The position numbers and the translations under genes were made by a program. From JAXMEB01 sp046348545 (GTDB taxonomy: Bacteria; Pseudomonadota; Gammaproteobacteria; Berkiellales; Berkiellaceae): DNA of 64,000 nucleotides. The stretch covers positions 744,001-808,000 of the forward strand of contig JAXMEB010000002.1 of assembly GCA_046348545.1 (NCBI GenBank). The letters are read 5' to 3'. Below are positions 25,812 to 35,043 of this stretch, piece after piece. Below the pieces are notes generated by a model. The model was given only the letters and a program-made list of their open reading frames with translations, did no database searches and was not told the DNA's origin. Within the stretch, counting starts at the first letter, position 1, and the number at the start of each line of letters is the position of its first letter.

Positions 25812-26423
25812 TCAATTTATTTTGGTTTTTTCGCTTTGTACTGCTTCTTTCACGGAAGGGCGCTCAGCAATTCGATCTAAATAATTTATGAGTTGTGGCC
25901 ATGCTTCCAAGTTGAATTTCACTAAGCCAGCCCATCTGAGTACTGTAAAAAGATAAGCGTCTGCGATTGTAAATTGTGAGCCCATCACGTAATCTTGCGT
26001 TTCTAATCTGTTTGCGATGACTGGAAGTCGTTTAGTGAGGGTGTCTTTCGCGATTTGAAGGTAGCCTTCGGGTGTATCCTTTCTAAAAAAAGGGCTGAAT
26101 CCTTTATGAATTTCTGTTGATATAAAATGTACCCATTCAAGTAAAGTGTATCGTTCTCGAGAACCGAATTGAGGAATAAGATTTCCTTCAGGATGCTGAT
26201 CAGCCAAATACTGTAAAATGATAGCGACTTCTGAAAGCGTTGATTGATCATCTAAAACCAGAAAAGGAACGTAGCCTTTGGGGTTGATTTTTGAAAAATC
26301 TTCATCTTTTTCGGTTGTTTTTGTTTTCAGATCAACTTTGATTTTTTCGAAGGAGGCTTTTAGTTCGCAGAGAATAATATGGGGTGCAAGTGAACAAGCG
26401 CCCGGAGAGTAATAAAGTTTCAT
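25812..26423 (-). CDS. Glutathione S-transferase, beta-class-like
   Basis: A 203-residue GST. The N-terminal thioredoxin-like domain begins MKLYYSPGACSLAPHI, with the Cys and Tyr/Ser arrangement of beta-class enzymes, and contains GYVPFLVLDDQSTLSEVAIILQYL, which binds glutathione. The C-terminal helical domain includes FTIADAYLFTVLRW. The start at 26423 matches family N-termini; an ATG four codons earlier is possible. Detoxification is likely. Confidence 0.92.
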   Translation of the reverse strand: MKLYYSPGACSLAPHIILCELKASFEKIKVDLKTKTTEKDEDFSKINPKGYVPFLVLDDQSTLSEVAIILQYLADQHPEGNLIPQFGSRERYTLLEWVHFISTEIHKGFSPFFRKDTPEGYLQIAKDTLTKRLPVIANRLETQDYVMGSQFTIADAYLFTVLRWAGLVKFNLEAWPQLINYLDRIAERPSVKEAVQSEKTKIN

Positions 26424-26627
26424 GCTGGCTTCCATTTTAGCATTCTTAAAGAATTGATCATACCCATAAATAATTTGATAATAAAGTGTATCCTAGAAAT
26501 TGCGCAGCACATGCTTAGTAAGCTTACATAAAGCTTTCTGTGACCTTCAACAGTGGTAAAGCCCTGTCAGGTACGTTATGCTGCATTTATAAGAACGAAA
26601 ATTACCGCAATGACGTGAGGTCTCTCC

Positions 26628-27275
26628 TTGATTACCATCCTCTTAGTAGATGATCATGAGCTTGTGCGCGCGGGTGTTCGAAGCTTACTTGAGTCCGTTG
26701 AAGGGATGAGGGTCGTTGGGGAAGCTTCTAGTGGTGAAGAAGCGATTAAAATTGCACGTGATAAGCAACCTAAAGTCGTCCTGATGGATGTTAAGATGCC
26801 TGGGATTGGGGGCTTGGAGGCCACTCGAAAACTATTACGCGTTGATCCAGACATTAAAGTGATCGCACTAACTGTTTGCGGGGAAGAGCCTTTCCCCTCG
26901 AAATTGCTTCAAGCTGGTGCAGCTGGTTATCTCACTAAGGGCTCAGGTTTAGATGAGATGGTCAAAGCAATTCATGCTGTGAATTTGGGCAAGCGTTATA
27001 TCAGCCCAGAAGTCGCTCATCAGTTAGCACTTAAGCATCTCTCAGATAAACAAGCTTCTCCATTTGATTCCCTTTCAGAACGCGAGCTTCAAGTCATGTT
27101 GATGATTACCTCGGGTACGAAAGTGCAAGAGATTTCTGATAAGCTTTGTTTAAGTCCAAAAACTGTTAATAGTTATCGATATCGATTGTTTGATAAACTA
27201 AATGTTCACAGTGACGTTGAATTGACCCATCTCGCTATTCGACATGGTATCCTTGATACAGAAGCCAGCACTTAG
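26628..27275 (+). CDS. gacA: GacA/UvrY/LetA-type response regulator
   Basis: A 215-residue regulator. The receiver domain has the acidic pocket in LVDDHE, phosphoacceptor Asp54 in VLMDVKMPG and Lys in YLTKGSG. The C-terminal LuxR-type HTH reads [45 protein letters not shown]. Family members act with a GacS/LetS sensor to switch on CsrA-titrating small RNAs; in Legionella this controls transmissive traits. The start is TTG at 26628 with GAGG 7 bp upstream. It is followed by uvrC after 8 bp, the conserved gammaproteobacterial order. Confidence 0.93.
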   Translation: MITILLVDDHELVRAGVRSLLESVEGMRVVGEASSGEEAIKIARDKQPKVVLMDVKMPGIGGLEATRKLLRVDPDIKVIALTVCGEEPFPSKLLQAGAAGYLTKGSGLDEMVKAIHAVNLGKRYISPEVAHQLALKHLSDKQASPFDSLSERELQVMLMITSGTKVQEISDKLCLSPKTVNSYRYRLFDKLNVHSDVELTHLAIRHGILDTEAST

Positions 27276-27283
27276 TTCCAACT

Positions 27284-29101
27284 ATGTTTGATTCAGACAG
27301 TTTTTTAAAAACTGTAACCACTCACCCTGGTGTGTACTGCATGGTGGATCGTAAAGGCGAAACCCTTTATGTCGGTAAAGCTAAAAATTTAAAAAAAAGG
27401 CTGAGCAGTTATTTTAGGGGGAATGTAGAAACCAAAATACAGCATTTGGTCAATCAAATTGCTGATATTGAGGTTACCGTCACTCGCAGTGAAAAAGAGG
27501 CCTTACTCCTTGAAAATTCGCTGATTAAGTATCTTGATCCAAAATACAATGTTATTTTAAAAGATGATAAATCTTATCCTTATCTATTTGTGTCAGATCA
27601 TACTTTCCCCAGATTAATCTATCACCGAGGGCCTCAAACGAGTCAGGGCGAGTATTTTGGACCTTATTCCAGTGCACAAGCTGTGCGTGAGACGCTCAAT
27701 TTTTTACAAAAAACTTTCAAATTAAGACATTGCAACGATAATTTTTTTAGTCATCGTTCAAGGCCTTGCCTTCAATATCAAATTAAGCGTTGTAGCGCGC
27801 CGTGTGTCAATTATATCGAAAAAACAGCTTATCTCGAAGAAGTCAATAATGTGCGCCAATTTTTGAAAGGTAAACTGAACGTAGTGCATGATGAACTAAT
27901 TCAGAAAATGGAAAAGGCATCAAAAGAATTGAAATATGAAGAAGCTGCATTTCTGAGAGATAAAATTCGTAATTTGCATCAGGTCCAAGAAAGACAAAGT
28001 GTGGTGGCAGAGAAGGGTCAAGCAGATGTACTGGCGATTATCCGGATTGCTGAGCAAGTCTGTATCGCAAGAATTTTAATTCGAGGGGGGATTGTCCTGG
28101 GTGCGAAAGCGTATTTCCCGAAGACGGGATTGGAGACAGATTTAGGAGCGATTTTGCAGTCTTTCATTACCCAGTATTATGTCTCAACCTGTATGCAAGT
28201 TGATTTCCCAGAAGAGTTGATTGTTAATCAAGGGATACCCGACAAATCTCTCATTCAAGAAGTCCTGTCTGAACTGACACACGCTGATATACAAGTCAAA
28301 GACAATGTTCGTTCTAAGCGGGCGGAGTGGCTTCAGTTGGCAGAAGAAAACGCAAAACAAGCTTTAAGAACTAGATTGGCTTCCAAGGCGCAACAAGGGA
28401 AGCGTCTTCAGAATTTGGAACAATGCTTGGGACTTGAGATTAACCGGTTTGAATGTGTGGATGTGAGTCATACCATGGGAGAAGCCACGGTGGTGAGTGC
28501 GGTCGTGTTTGATAGGACAGGCCCAGTCAAATCAGCATACCGTCGTTATAACGTCGCTGTGACCACAGGAGACGATTATGCCGCATTAGATGAAGCGGTG
28601 TTTAGACGTTTCTCAAAGCTGCAGGTAGATGAAGGTGTGATGCCTGATGTGCTGTTTATCGATGGTGGAAAAGGGCAATTAAGTCGAGTGCGCAGTGCGT
28701 TAGAGGAATGCCAAGTTACTGAATTGGTATTGGTCGCGATTGCAAAAGGGGCTGCACGCAAGCCTGGGCTCGAGACACTATTTATTTTACAGCCCGACGC
28801 GCTGGAGGCTTTGGAGGTTCATTTACCACCGACATCGCCAGCCTTGCATTTGATTCAAGCGATACGCGATGAGGCGCATCGTTTTGCAATTACAGGACAT
28901 CGTCGACAGCGCGCCAAAAAACGTCAACAATCGCCCTTGGAAGCAATTCCTGGTGTGGGTCCTAAGCGGCGACAGCAATTACTGAATCATTTTGGTGGGC
29001 AACAAAGCTTGATGTCTGCCAGTGTCGAGGCGATCAGCGAAGTTCCTGGTATCAGTCGTCTCTTGGCTGAAAAAATCTATGCAACGCTCCATGCGACATG
29101 A
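27284..29101 (+). CDS. uvrC: Excinuclease ABC subunit C
   Basis: A 605-residue nucleotide-excision repair nuclease that makes both incisions with UvrAB. The GIY-YIG domain is at residues ~10-95 (PGVYCMVDRKGETLYVGKAKN), the UvrB-binding UVR motif near 205-240, the RNase H-like 5' nuclease domain near 380-540 (ECVDVSHTMGEATV, FIDGGKGQL), and the double helix-hairpin-helix at the end (IPGVGPKRRQQLLNHFGG). It is co-directional with the response regulator. Confidence 0.98.
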   Translation: MFDSDSFLKTVTTHPGVYCMVDRKGETLYVGKAKNLKKRLSSYFRGNVETKIQHLVNQIADIEVTVTRSEKEALLLENSLIKYLDPKYNVILKDDKSYPYLFVSDHTFPRLIYHRGPQTSQGEYFGPYSSAQAVRETLNFLQKTFKLRHCNDNFFSHRSRPCLQYQIKRCSAPCVNYIEKTAYLEEVNNVRQFLKGKLNVVHDELIQKMEKASKELKYEEAAFLRDKIRNLHQVQERQSVVAEKGQADVLAIIRIAEQVCIARILIRGGIVLGAKAYFPKTGLETDLGAILQSFITQYYVSTCMQVDFPEELIVNQGIPDKSLIQEVLSELTHADIQVKDNVRSKRAEWLQLAEENAKQALRTRLASKAQQGKRLQNLEQCLGLEINRFECVDVSHTMGEATVVSAVVFDRTGPVKSAYRRYNVAVTTGDDYAALDEAVFRRFSKLQVDEGVMPDVLFIDGGKGQLSRVRSALEECQVTELVLVAIAKGAARKPGLETLFILQPDALEALEVHLPPTSPALHLIQAIRDEAHRFAITGHRRQRAKKRQQSPLEAIPGVGPKRRQQLLNHFGGQQSLMSASVEAISEVPGISRLLAEKIYATLHAT

Positions 29102-29183
29102 GCAGCATTGATCGGTGACAGAATGCATGTTAGCCTTCATTCGGAGAACTTTATTTTTGGACTGAAGGCAAGATCTGAGTGTG

Positions 29184-29738
29184 ATGAGTATTCCAAACAT
29201 CTTAACCTTTGCGCGGATTTTGATTATCCCATTTTTTCTGGTGGTTTATTACTTACCGTTTCAAGGCGCAAATATTGTCACGGCGATCCTATTTGCTATT
29301 GCTTGTCTCACTGATTGGCTGGATGGCTATTTAGCTAGAAAGCTGGAGCAGTCTTCCAGGCTAGGTGCATTTTTAGATCCAGTTGCGGATAAGTTGCTAG
29401 TCTCCGTTGCTTTGGTTTTACTCGTTGGGGATTACGGCACTATCTGGGTAACGTTACCGGCAGCTATCATTGTAAGTCGGGAAATTGCGATCTCTGCTTT
29501 ACGTGAATGGATGGCAGAGATGGGCAATCGCATTTCTGTTCGGGTGAGTAACCTGGCCAAAGTCAAAACTTTCTTCCAAATGTTATCGATTATTTTATTG
29601 TTGTCGCAGCCTGTTTCATTGACATCAATCATTGTGATTCTTGGATTGGTATTAATGTATATAGCGGTAGGGTTAACGTTGTGGTCGATGTACTCCTATC
29701 TGCAAGCGGCTTGGCAGGAAATTAAAAAAGGGGCTTGA
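29184..29738 (+). CDS. pgsA: CDP-diacylglycerol-glycerol-3-phosphate 3-phosphatidyltransferase
   Basis: A 184-residue membrane enzyme that commits CDP-diacylglycerol to phosphatidylglycerol. The CDP-alcohol phosphotransferase signature is present from DWLDGYLAR to GAFLDPVADK, with all four Asp. Several predicted helices follow. The ATG at 29184 is preferred to GTG at 29181. The tRNA promoter -35 box overlaps its stop codon. Confidence 0.96.
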   Translation: MSIPNILTFARILIIPFFLVVYYLPFQGANIVTAILFAIACLTDWLDGYLARKLEQSSRLGAFLDPVADKLLVSVALVLLVGDYGTIWVTLPAAIIVSREIAISALREWMAEMGNRISVRVSNLAKVKTFFQMLSIILLLSQPVSLTSIIVILGLVLMYIAVGLTLWSMYSYLQAAWQEIKKGA

Positions 29739-29762
29739 CACTTATCCATAAAGCTTTAAAAT
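29735..29762 (+). promoter_or_regulatory. Promoter of the tRNA cluster
   Basis: TTGACA at 29735-29740 and TAAAAT at 29757-29762, 16 bp apart, end 16 bp before tRNA-Gly. The -35 box overlaps the pgsA stop. Confidence 0.75.
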
Positions 29763-29778
29763 GCACTCCACAAACGAT

Positions 29779-29854
<76 letters not shown>

Positions 29855-29888
29855 AGAATTTTCAAGGTGGTCACACGCCAGAGAATCC

Positions 29889-29962
29889 GGCTGGGTAGCA
29901 GAGTGGTTATGCAGCGGCCTGCAAAGCCGTAGACGCCGGTTCGATTCCGGCCTCAGCCTCCA
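29889..29962 (+). tRNA. tRNA-Cys (GCA)
   Basis: A 74-nt cloverleaf with acceptor GGCTGGG/CTCAGCC, anticodon loop CTGCAAA, T-arm GGTTCGATTCC and encoded CCA. It lies between tRNA-Gly and tRNA-Leu. Confidence 0.97.
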
Positions 29963-30038
29963 GAATTGTCCATTTAAAAAGGTCTAAAACTTAAGTTAGA
30001 AAGTTTTCTGTATTAAGTTTTGGTGACGATCATCGAAT

Positions 30039-30127
30039 GCCCGGGTGGCGAAATTGGTAGACGCAAGGGACTTAAAATCCCTCGGAGCGAAATCTCCGTG
30101 CCGGTTCGACTCCGGCCCCGGGCACCA
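30039..30127 (+). tRNA. tRNA-Leu (TAA)
   Basis: An 89-nt tRNA with acceptor GCCCGGG/CCCGGGC, anticodon loop CTTAAAA, a long variable arm (CGGAGCGAAATCTCCG) and encoded CCA. It marks the boundary between the conserved block and an accessory region. Confidence 0.97.
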
Positions 30128-30326
30128 CTTAGACGTGGCAGTCCTATCGAAGACTATATCCCGATCTTATGTGCCAGATGAAAATGATGAAACCATCATT
30201 TATCCCGGATGTTTGGCTACGCTAATTCGCGAATATATTAATAAAAATGGAATTGCATGGGTGGCCAGAGAAATCGACTTATCCTAAACATTATTCTTGA
30301 GGTATCCTCATGCAGAGTATCAAAAT

Positions 30327-30824
30327 ATGGAAATGATTTTAATAAGCAGTTGCTTATTAGGGGCCAAAGTCCGATACCATGGGGGTGACGCCCACTGTCG
30401 TCATCCATTGCTAGAACGCTGGATCAGTGAAAGAAGACTTATCTCGATTTGCCCTGAAATACTAGGAGGAGCCCCAACACCAAGAGCTCCATCCGAAATA
30501 ATTGGCGTTGGTGCCGGCCTTTCGGTGCTTAAGAATGTGGCAAAGATTAAAAATAAAGAGGGCTCAGATGTTACCTCAACTTATGTTAAGGGTGCTCACA
30601 TTGTTTTAGAGAAGGTGAGGAAAAATAATATCAAGATGGCTATCCTCAAAGATAATAGCCCTTCGTGCGGTAGCCATTTAATTTATGATGGCACGTTTAC
30701 AAATCAAAAGATCCTTGGGATGGGTATTGCAGCGACCTTGCTTGATCAATATGGTATTAAGCTATTTACCGAAAATCAGCTTGCGGAAGCTGATAACTAT
30801 TTATGCACAATCGAAGCTAATTAA
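30327..30824 (+). CDS. DUF523-family protein
   Basis: A 165-residue protein with the DUF523 pattern ILISSCLLGAKVRYHGG, ISICPEILGGAPTPR and AILKDNSPSCGS. Conserved Cys suggest a metal or Fe-S site, and the family's function is not established. The ATG at 30327 fits family starts. It is the first clear gene after tRNA-Leu. The 199 bp between hold an open frame with no recognisable product. Confidence 0.85.
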   Translation: MEMILISSCLLGAKVRYHGGDAHCRHPLLERWISERRLISICPEILGGAPTPRAPSEIIGVGAGLSVLKNVAKIKNKEGSDVTSTYVKGAHIVLEKVRKNNIKMAILKDNSPSCGSHLIYDGTFTNQKILGMGIAATLLDQYGIKLFTENQLAEADNYLCTIEAN

Positions 30825-31350
30825 CTCGAATAGCCTGTGATCTTTCGTTGATATTTGAATGTTCAGACTCTTTAGAATCGTTTGCGGATTGGCCTAATCG
30901 ATACGCAAGATACATGCCACCGACAACAGCGCTTGTTCCAACAACGCCCACCAGAGTACAATTTTTTTCAATCATTTCAGAAACGAGTGAGTAGGCTGAT
31001 AACCCAGCTTGATTAGCGATTCTTGGTGCTTGAACCACTAAATTAGAACTTGGCGCGTATCCCAAGAAAGATTCTACAATTGATCCTATGAAAGTTTCCT
31101 GCTTAGCATTCTCTGCTATTTCTTGAGTTGAAGCGATAACATTATTGTGGACTCCATGATAGACTTTTTCAGCAATCTTAGGAGCAAGATATAGCCCGAC
31201 ACCTTTGCCAAATAGTCCACCAATTCCTCCGCCGATGCCTGTGGTTGAAGCAAAACTAAATAGTTCACTAAACCACCCTAAGGCCCCTTTCTTTTTGTTA
31301 TTTAATTTCTTCATAATCTTACTCAATTCAATTTCATGTTGGTCAGGCAT
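30817..31350 (-). CDS. Glycine-rich membrane-associated protein, paralogue 1
   Basis: A 177-residue protein that I do not recognise. It has a Gly-rich hydrophobic stretch near residues 35-60 (STTGIGGGIGGLFGKGVGLYLAP) and a second near 130-155, with a polar basic N-terminus and acidic tail. It shares the layout and motif KxETF/Y...LGYxP with the next gene (31421-31975), so the pair arose by duplication. A membrane-targeted or exported protein is possible. It overlaps the convergent DUF523 gene by 8 bp. Confidence 0.6.
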   Translation of the reverse strand: MPDQHEIELSKIMKKLNNKKKGALGWFSELFSFASTTGIGGGIGGLFGKGVGLYLAPKIAEKVYHGVHNNVIASTQEIAENAKQETFIGSIVESFLGYAPSSNLVVQAPRIANQAGLSAYSLVSEMIEKNCTLVGVVGTSAVVGGMYLAYRLGQSANDSKESEHSNINERSQAIRVN

Positions 31351-31420
31351 TGACTACCTAGATCCTGTTTATAAAGAGAGGATCTAGGATGTTAACAATC
31401 ATTCATTCAAAAAAGCATCC

Positions 31421-31975
31421 TTAAGAAAGGCTCAACTTAGCAAGATTGTTTGTCAATGCATCGATATCAGGATCCTCATTATGATCAGGTGAGTTGTCTA
31501 CCCCTGTTTCATGTTCTTTATTTTTGCTAAGCTTTTTATATTGATTATACAAGCAACCAACAGCCATGGTGCTTCCGATACCAACTACAGTGCCTACGAT
31601 ACTACCTACGATCATACCTTGATTGGTCATTAACTTAATACTTTCGTCGTACGCGATATCAGCAGCTTGAAAAGAAAGTTCTGTGGCGATGCCAGATACT
31701 AAAAACTCTTTGCCAGGGACATAGCCTAAGTAGGTTTCCTTTATGGCCCCCAGGGTCACGTTTTTCATGACGGAGTATGTTTGATCTCGGACGCCATCAA
31801 AGACCACGCCTGCTACATTCGGTGCAACAAACCATCTGGTGAAAAATTGACCTAACCATGTTCCACCCGCAGTACAGCACCCCACGAAAGCAGTCGCTTT
31901 TGTAGAGATCCAGCCAGATTTTTTAGCATCTTCGACCAGTTTTGCAGACTTATCATAAGAATTACTTTTGGGCAT
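31421..31975 (-). CDS. Glycine-rich membrane-associated protein, paralogue 2
   Basis: A 184-residue protein with a first hydrophobic region near 28-55 (AFVGCCTAGGTWLGQFF) and a stronger second at 120-145 (GMIVGSIVGTVVGIGSTMAVGCLY). Segments KETYLGYVPGKEFLVSGIA and AYDESIKLM align with the neighbouring paralogue. The C-terminus is acidic and ends LAKLSLS. The function is unknown. It may be co-transcribed with paralogue 1, 70 bp downstream. Confidence 0.6.
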   Translation of the reverse strand: MPKSNSYDKSAKLVEDAKKSGWISTKATAFVGCCTAGGTWLGQFFTRWFVAPNVAGVVFDGVRDQTYSVMKNVTLGAIKETYLGYVPGKEFLVSGIATELSFQAADIAYDESIKLMTNQGMIVGSIVGTVVGIGSTMAVGCLYNQYKKLSKNKEHETGVDNSPDHNEDPDIDALTNNLAKLSLS

Positions 31976-32172
31976 AAAGAACCCCTTCTAAAATAGTTAA
32001 TACACAATTATTGAATAGGTTGTAATTTAGTTAACTTAGTGCTTGGATGCAATCTGGAGCCGATGAACGGCTTGATTTATCTGATAGGCGACATGACAGA
32101 AGAGAGAAATGTTAAATTTAAATTGTCTTTTTAGATGAAACGCCAAAAAGAACTGATAGGTATGCCTCTTGA

Positions 32173-32302
32173 TATAGCCTTCACACCTCAATTTTCAGCG
32201 TTTGCTTGTCCGTCCGACGCGTCCGCTCGAAGTTCGAAGAACGTAGGCACAAGCTCGAAAGAGCGTAGTTAGGTACCAGAAAAATCATCTGTTGTGGGTA
32301 TA
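32173..32302 (-). repeat. Dispersed palindromic repeat, copy 8 (degenerate)
   Basis: Reverse copy with changed ends (TATAGCCTTCACAC) and internal modules GCTCGAAGTTCGAAG and GCTCGAAAGAGCGTAG, so it is an old or recombined copy. The remainder of the gap 31976-32402 is AT-rich and shows no gene. Confidence 0.8.
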
Positions 32303-32402
32303 AGTTAATTTATTGAATAGATTTTCGATAGTTCCTAAACTTTAGAATATAATATAAACCTTATGAATTCTAAAATGCACTTTAAAATTAAAGAGGTGAT
32401 AA

Positions 32403-33659
32403 ATGTATAATTGCGGTTTAGATTTCGGCACCAGTAATTCAGCACTCGGAACCTTTCAGGATTCTAAAACTTCATTAATAATGCTAGAAGGGCAATCTCC
32501 TATCTTGAAGTCAGCTATTTTTTTCGACTCGGAAATAAAAGAGCACTTTATCGGACAATATGGGATAGATCGCTATTTGAACGGTGGAAAGGGTCGATTA
32601 ATGCTGTCTTTGAAGAGCATTTTAGGATCGACTTTGCTGAATGATAAAATTGCAGTTTGTGGAAAATGGATAACCTATCGGGATGTTATCGGGTTGGTAA
32701 TCAAATATATTAAAGACAGTGCTGAAAAGCAAATAGATGCCCAACTTTCCCATGTCGTATTAGGGCGACCAGTACGTTACCACGATACGAATGAGGAAAG
32801 AGATAAGTTAGCTCAAGATACTATGGAGCTGATTCTAAAGGAGCAAGGTTTTAAAGAGGTTGTTTTTCAATATGAACCCATTGCAGCCGCTTTAGATTAT
32901 GAAAGTACTATCCGTAGTGAACAACTTGCGTTAATTATTGACTTAGGGGGGGGGACTTCCGATTTTACGGTCATTAAATTAAACAGTGCAAACAAAACCA
33001 TCAGTCGAAAAGAAGACATTCTTGCTAATTGTGGTATACATATTGGTGGCACTAATTTTGACAAAGAGCTAAGTTTGCATTCTATTATGCCATTACTGGG
33101 TAAAGGCAGTAGTATTCTAGGGATGAACGGAGCCAAACTCGAAATGCCGGCATCATTGTATTATGATCTAACATCCTGGCATTTGCTGAATAATTTATAT
33201 TCAATTGAAAATATCAATAATATTAAAAAACTATATTTGTCATCCCTTCAGAAACCATTGATTCAGCGTGTTATCAATGTGCTTCAACATAATCTCGGTC
33301 ATTATTTATTGCAGGCAGCAGAAGATTCTAAAATCAGATTGAGTAGCTGCTTAACTGATAATATGGATATCTCAAAAGTTGAGCATGACTTGCACGTGTT
33401 GATTACCCGAAATGATTTTGATTCTTATTGTCATGATTTAGTCAATGGTTTGTATAATACTATACAAGCCACGTTAACTATAGCAGGTGTAAGCGCAAAT
33501 CAAATTGATTCAGTATTTCTCACAGGCGGGACCACACAAATCCCCTCTGTGAAGAGTATGATAAGAAATATTTTGCCGAACTCACAATTGATTGTAGGCG
33601 ATATCTACGGCAGTGTCGCTAAAGGACTTGCGATAGCGGCAGCACAATTATGGAAATAA
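32403..33659 (+). CDS. Hsp70-like actin-fold ATPase (YegD type)
   Basis: A 418-residue protein with the phosphate-1 motif GLDFGTSNSALG, phosphate-2 motif IIDLGGGTSDFTV, and the adenosine motif VFLTGGTTQIPSVKSMI. The segment HVVLGRPVRYH is typical of YegD-like chaperones. No substrate-binding domain follows, so it is an atypical Hsp70. GAGG precedes the ATG. The role is unknown. Confidence 0.88.
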   Translation: MYNCGLDFGTSNSALGTFQDSKTSLIMLEGQSPILKSAIFFDSEIKEHFIGQYGIDRYLNGGKGRLMLSLKSILGSTLLNDKIAVCGKWITYRDVIGLVIKYIKDSAEKQIDAQLSHVVLGRPVRYHDTNEERDKLAQDTMELILKEQGFKEVVFQYEPIAAALDYESTIRSEQLALIIDLGGGTSDFTVIKLNSANKTISRKEDILANCGIHIGGTNFDKELSLHSIMPLLGKGSSILGMNGAKLEMPASLYYDLTSWHLLNNLYSIENINNIKKLYLSSLQKPLIQRVINVLQHNLGHYLLQAAEDSKIRLSSCLTDNMDISKVEHDLHVLITRNDFDSYCHDLVNGLYNTIQATLTIAGVSANQIDSVFLTGGTTQIPSVKSMIRNILPNSQLIVGDIYGSVAKGLAIAAAQLWK

Positions 33660-33770
33660 ATTGGACGTCGAAAAAATCTATCACTCACACAGAGGTAATC
33701 GATGGGATGGTATATGCTCTAGATCATAAGTCGTTTTCTAACGTTTTCTGTTATCGTAAACAAAAAAATT

Positions 33771-34727
33771 TTAAAAAAATAGGTAGCGCTCTCTTTTTCT
33801 TGAAATTATCTCATCTTGCTCGTCTTCAGGTAATTCTGAATATTGGTCCTTAATAAATATATTATTAAGCTTTTTCTCTTCTTCTTTTGCGGTACAGTTA
33901 AAGATAAGGCTGTCGTCCGTACCAACAAGCACTTGTGTACGCTTCTGATAAAGATTTAAAATCGGATGAATTTCGGATTGTTTCCACCAATCTAATTGTT
34001 CATGACAAGAAGGGCATATTTCTATAGGGATCTTGAGGCGTCGAATTGTTGCATTTTGATCTTCCGAGCGATAGATTGCATGCCCTAAGCGGACTTTGCC
34101 ACGAATATCACCTTCATATTCACTAATTGCTTTCAAAATCAGGTCAAAGTCATATTTTTCAATATCAGAATCTATCTCACCTACATGAAATGAAGCGCCA
34201 ATATCTTTACTCAGCGCATATTTTACTGATTCATAGAGATCATTCCCAGTTAATTTACGGTCACCCAAGTAATTTCCGCTTAGATCTATGCCTACTATCA
34301 TTCCAGTTAATTTTTTTTCTTGACTGGCTGCATCAATGATCCTCTTGGCATCGGCTAAAGTATGACGTGTCCTATCAATACTTAATAGGCCGCGAACTTT
34401 TTTCTGGGGATACAAATTGTTCGATGCTAGTAATCCATCTCTAAAGGACTGAATATAATCAGTTTCGCTATTGGCGCCTATTTTTTTTGGTGTAGTCCGA
34501 ATTTCAAGGATATCGGCATTTGATCCTTCAGCAACATCAATAGTTGCTCTAGCGATGTCTTCTATGGTTTGGATAATCTGATGTACCCACGCAAATTTAT
34601 TCCACGGATTAGTTTCCAATATAAATTTATTGTAAAACTCTATACAGTTATTTTTCTCGGAGGTTTCTTTTAGAAACCTCAGGCTTACAGAGCCGTTGAG
34701 ATGTAGGTGTGCGTCAATAATAGTCAT
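33771..34727 (-). CDS. Adenosine/AMP deaminase family protein (ADAL-like)
   Basis: A TIM-barrel metal-dependent deaminase of 318 residues. Metal and catalytic motifs are IDAHLHLNGSVS, FHVGEID, RLGHAI, EICPSC and GTDDS. The HLNGSVS opening and DILEIRTTPKK segment are closer to the eukaryotic ADAL/N6-methyl-AMP deaminase group than to bacterial Add, by my reading. N6-modified AMP is a possible substrate. It is monocistronic. Confidence 0.78.
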   Translation of the reverse strand: MTIIDAHLHLNGSVSLRFLKETSEKNNCIEFYNKFILETNPWNKFAWVHQIIQTIEDIARATIDVAEGSNADILEIRTTPKKIGANSETDYIQSFRDGLLASNNLYPQKKVRGLLSIDRTRHTLADAKRIIDAASQEKKLTGMIVGIDLSGNYLGDRKLTGNDLYESVKYALSKDIGASFHVGEIDSDIEKYDFDLILKAISEYEGDIRGKVRLGHAIYRSEDQNATIRRLKIPIEICPSCHEQLDWWKQSEIHPILNLYQKRTQVLVGTDDSLIFNCTAKEEEKKLNNIFIKDQYSELPEDEQDEIISRKRERYLFF

Positions 34728-34835
34728 ATGAGCTCTAATCTATACTTACAAGCTGAAAGTTGATGATCAATAAATTGATCTTAGAGGATTTAGCATTGAC
34801 TTTCAACGCGTTTATATATCGATCACATACTGACG

Positions 34836-34988
34836 TTTGATAAAGGTATAATTATAGAAGATGGTACGCATGAAGAATTGATCGTTAAAAATGGAGTCTA
34901 TGTAGCGCTTTGGAAAGCCCAGGTGGGCGGATTTTTGATAGATGATGAAAAAGGAGGGACTCAGTTTGAGAAAGATAACCAGTATTGA
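34836..34988 (+). pseudogene. ABC transporter C-terminal fragment
   Basis: Fifty codons encode FDKGIIIEDGTHEELI...ALWKAQVGGFLIDDE, matching the end of the ABC exporter at 19590-21482 (FDKGKIVEDGTHSELL...HLWDAQVGGFLGDDQ). Nothing upstream continues the gene, so it is a remnant of a paralogue. It stands 55 bp before a double-glycine-leader peptide gene. The rest of the 34728-35043 gap shows nothing else. Confidence 0.75.
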
Positions 34989-35043
34989 CAATAGTTCGGA
35001 GACTGCTGTATTGTCGCAAGTTTCCCTTGATTAGGAGATTTAA

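Noticed and set aside
30128..30287. Open frame joined to tRNA-Leu
   Set aside because: The upstream part is tRNA sequence; the remaining ~50 codons have no ribosome site and no match, though they might be a gene remnant.
33650..33853. 67-codon frame downstream of the Hsp70-like gene
   Set aside because: Runs antisense into the deaminase gene and has no ribosome site of its own apart from the end of the upstream gene.
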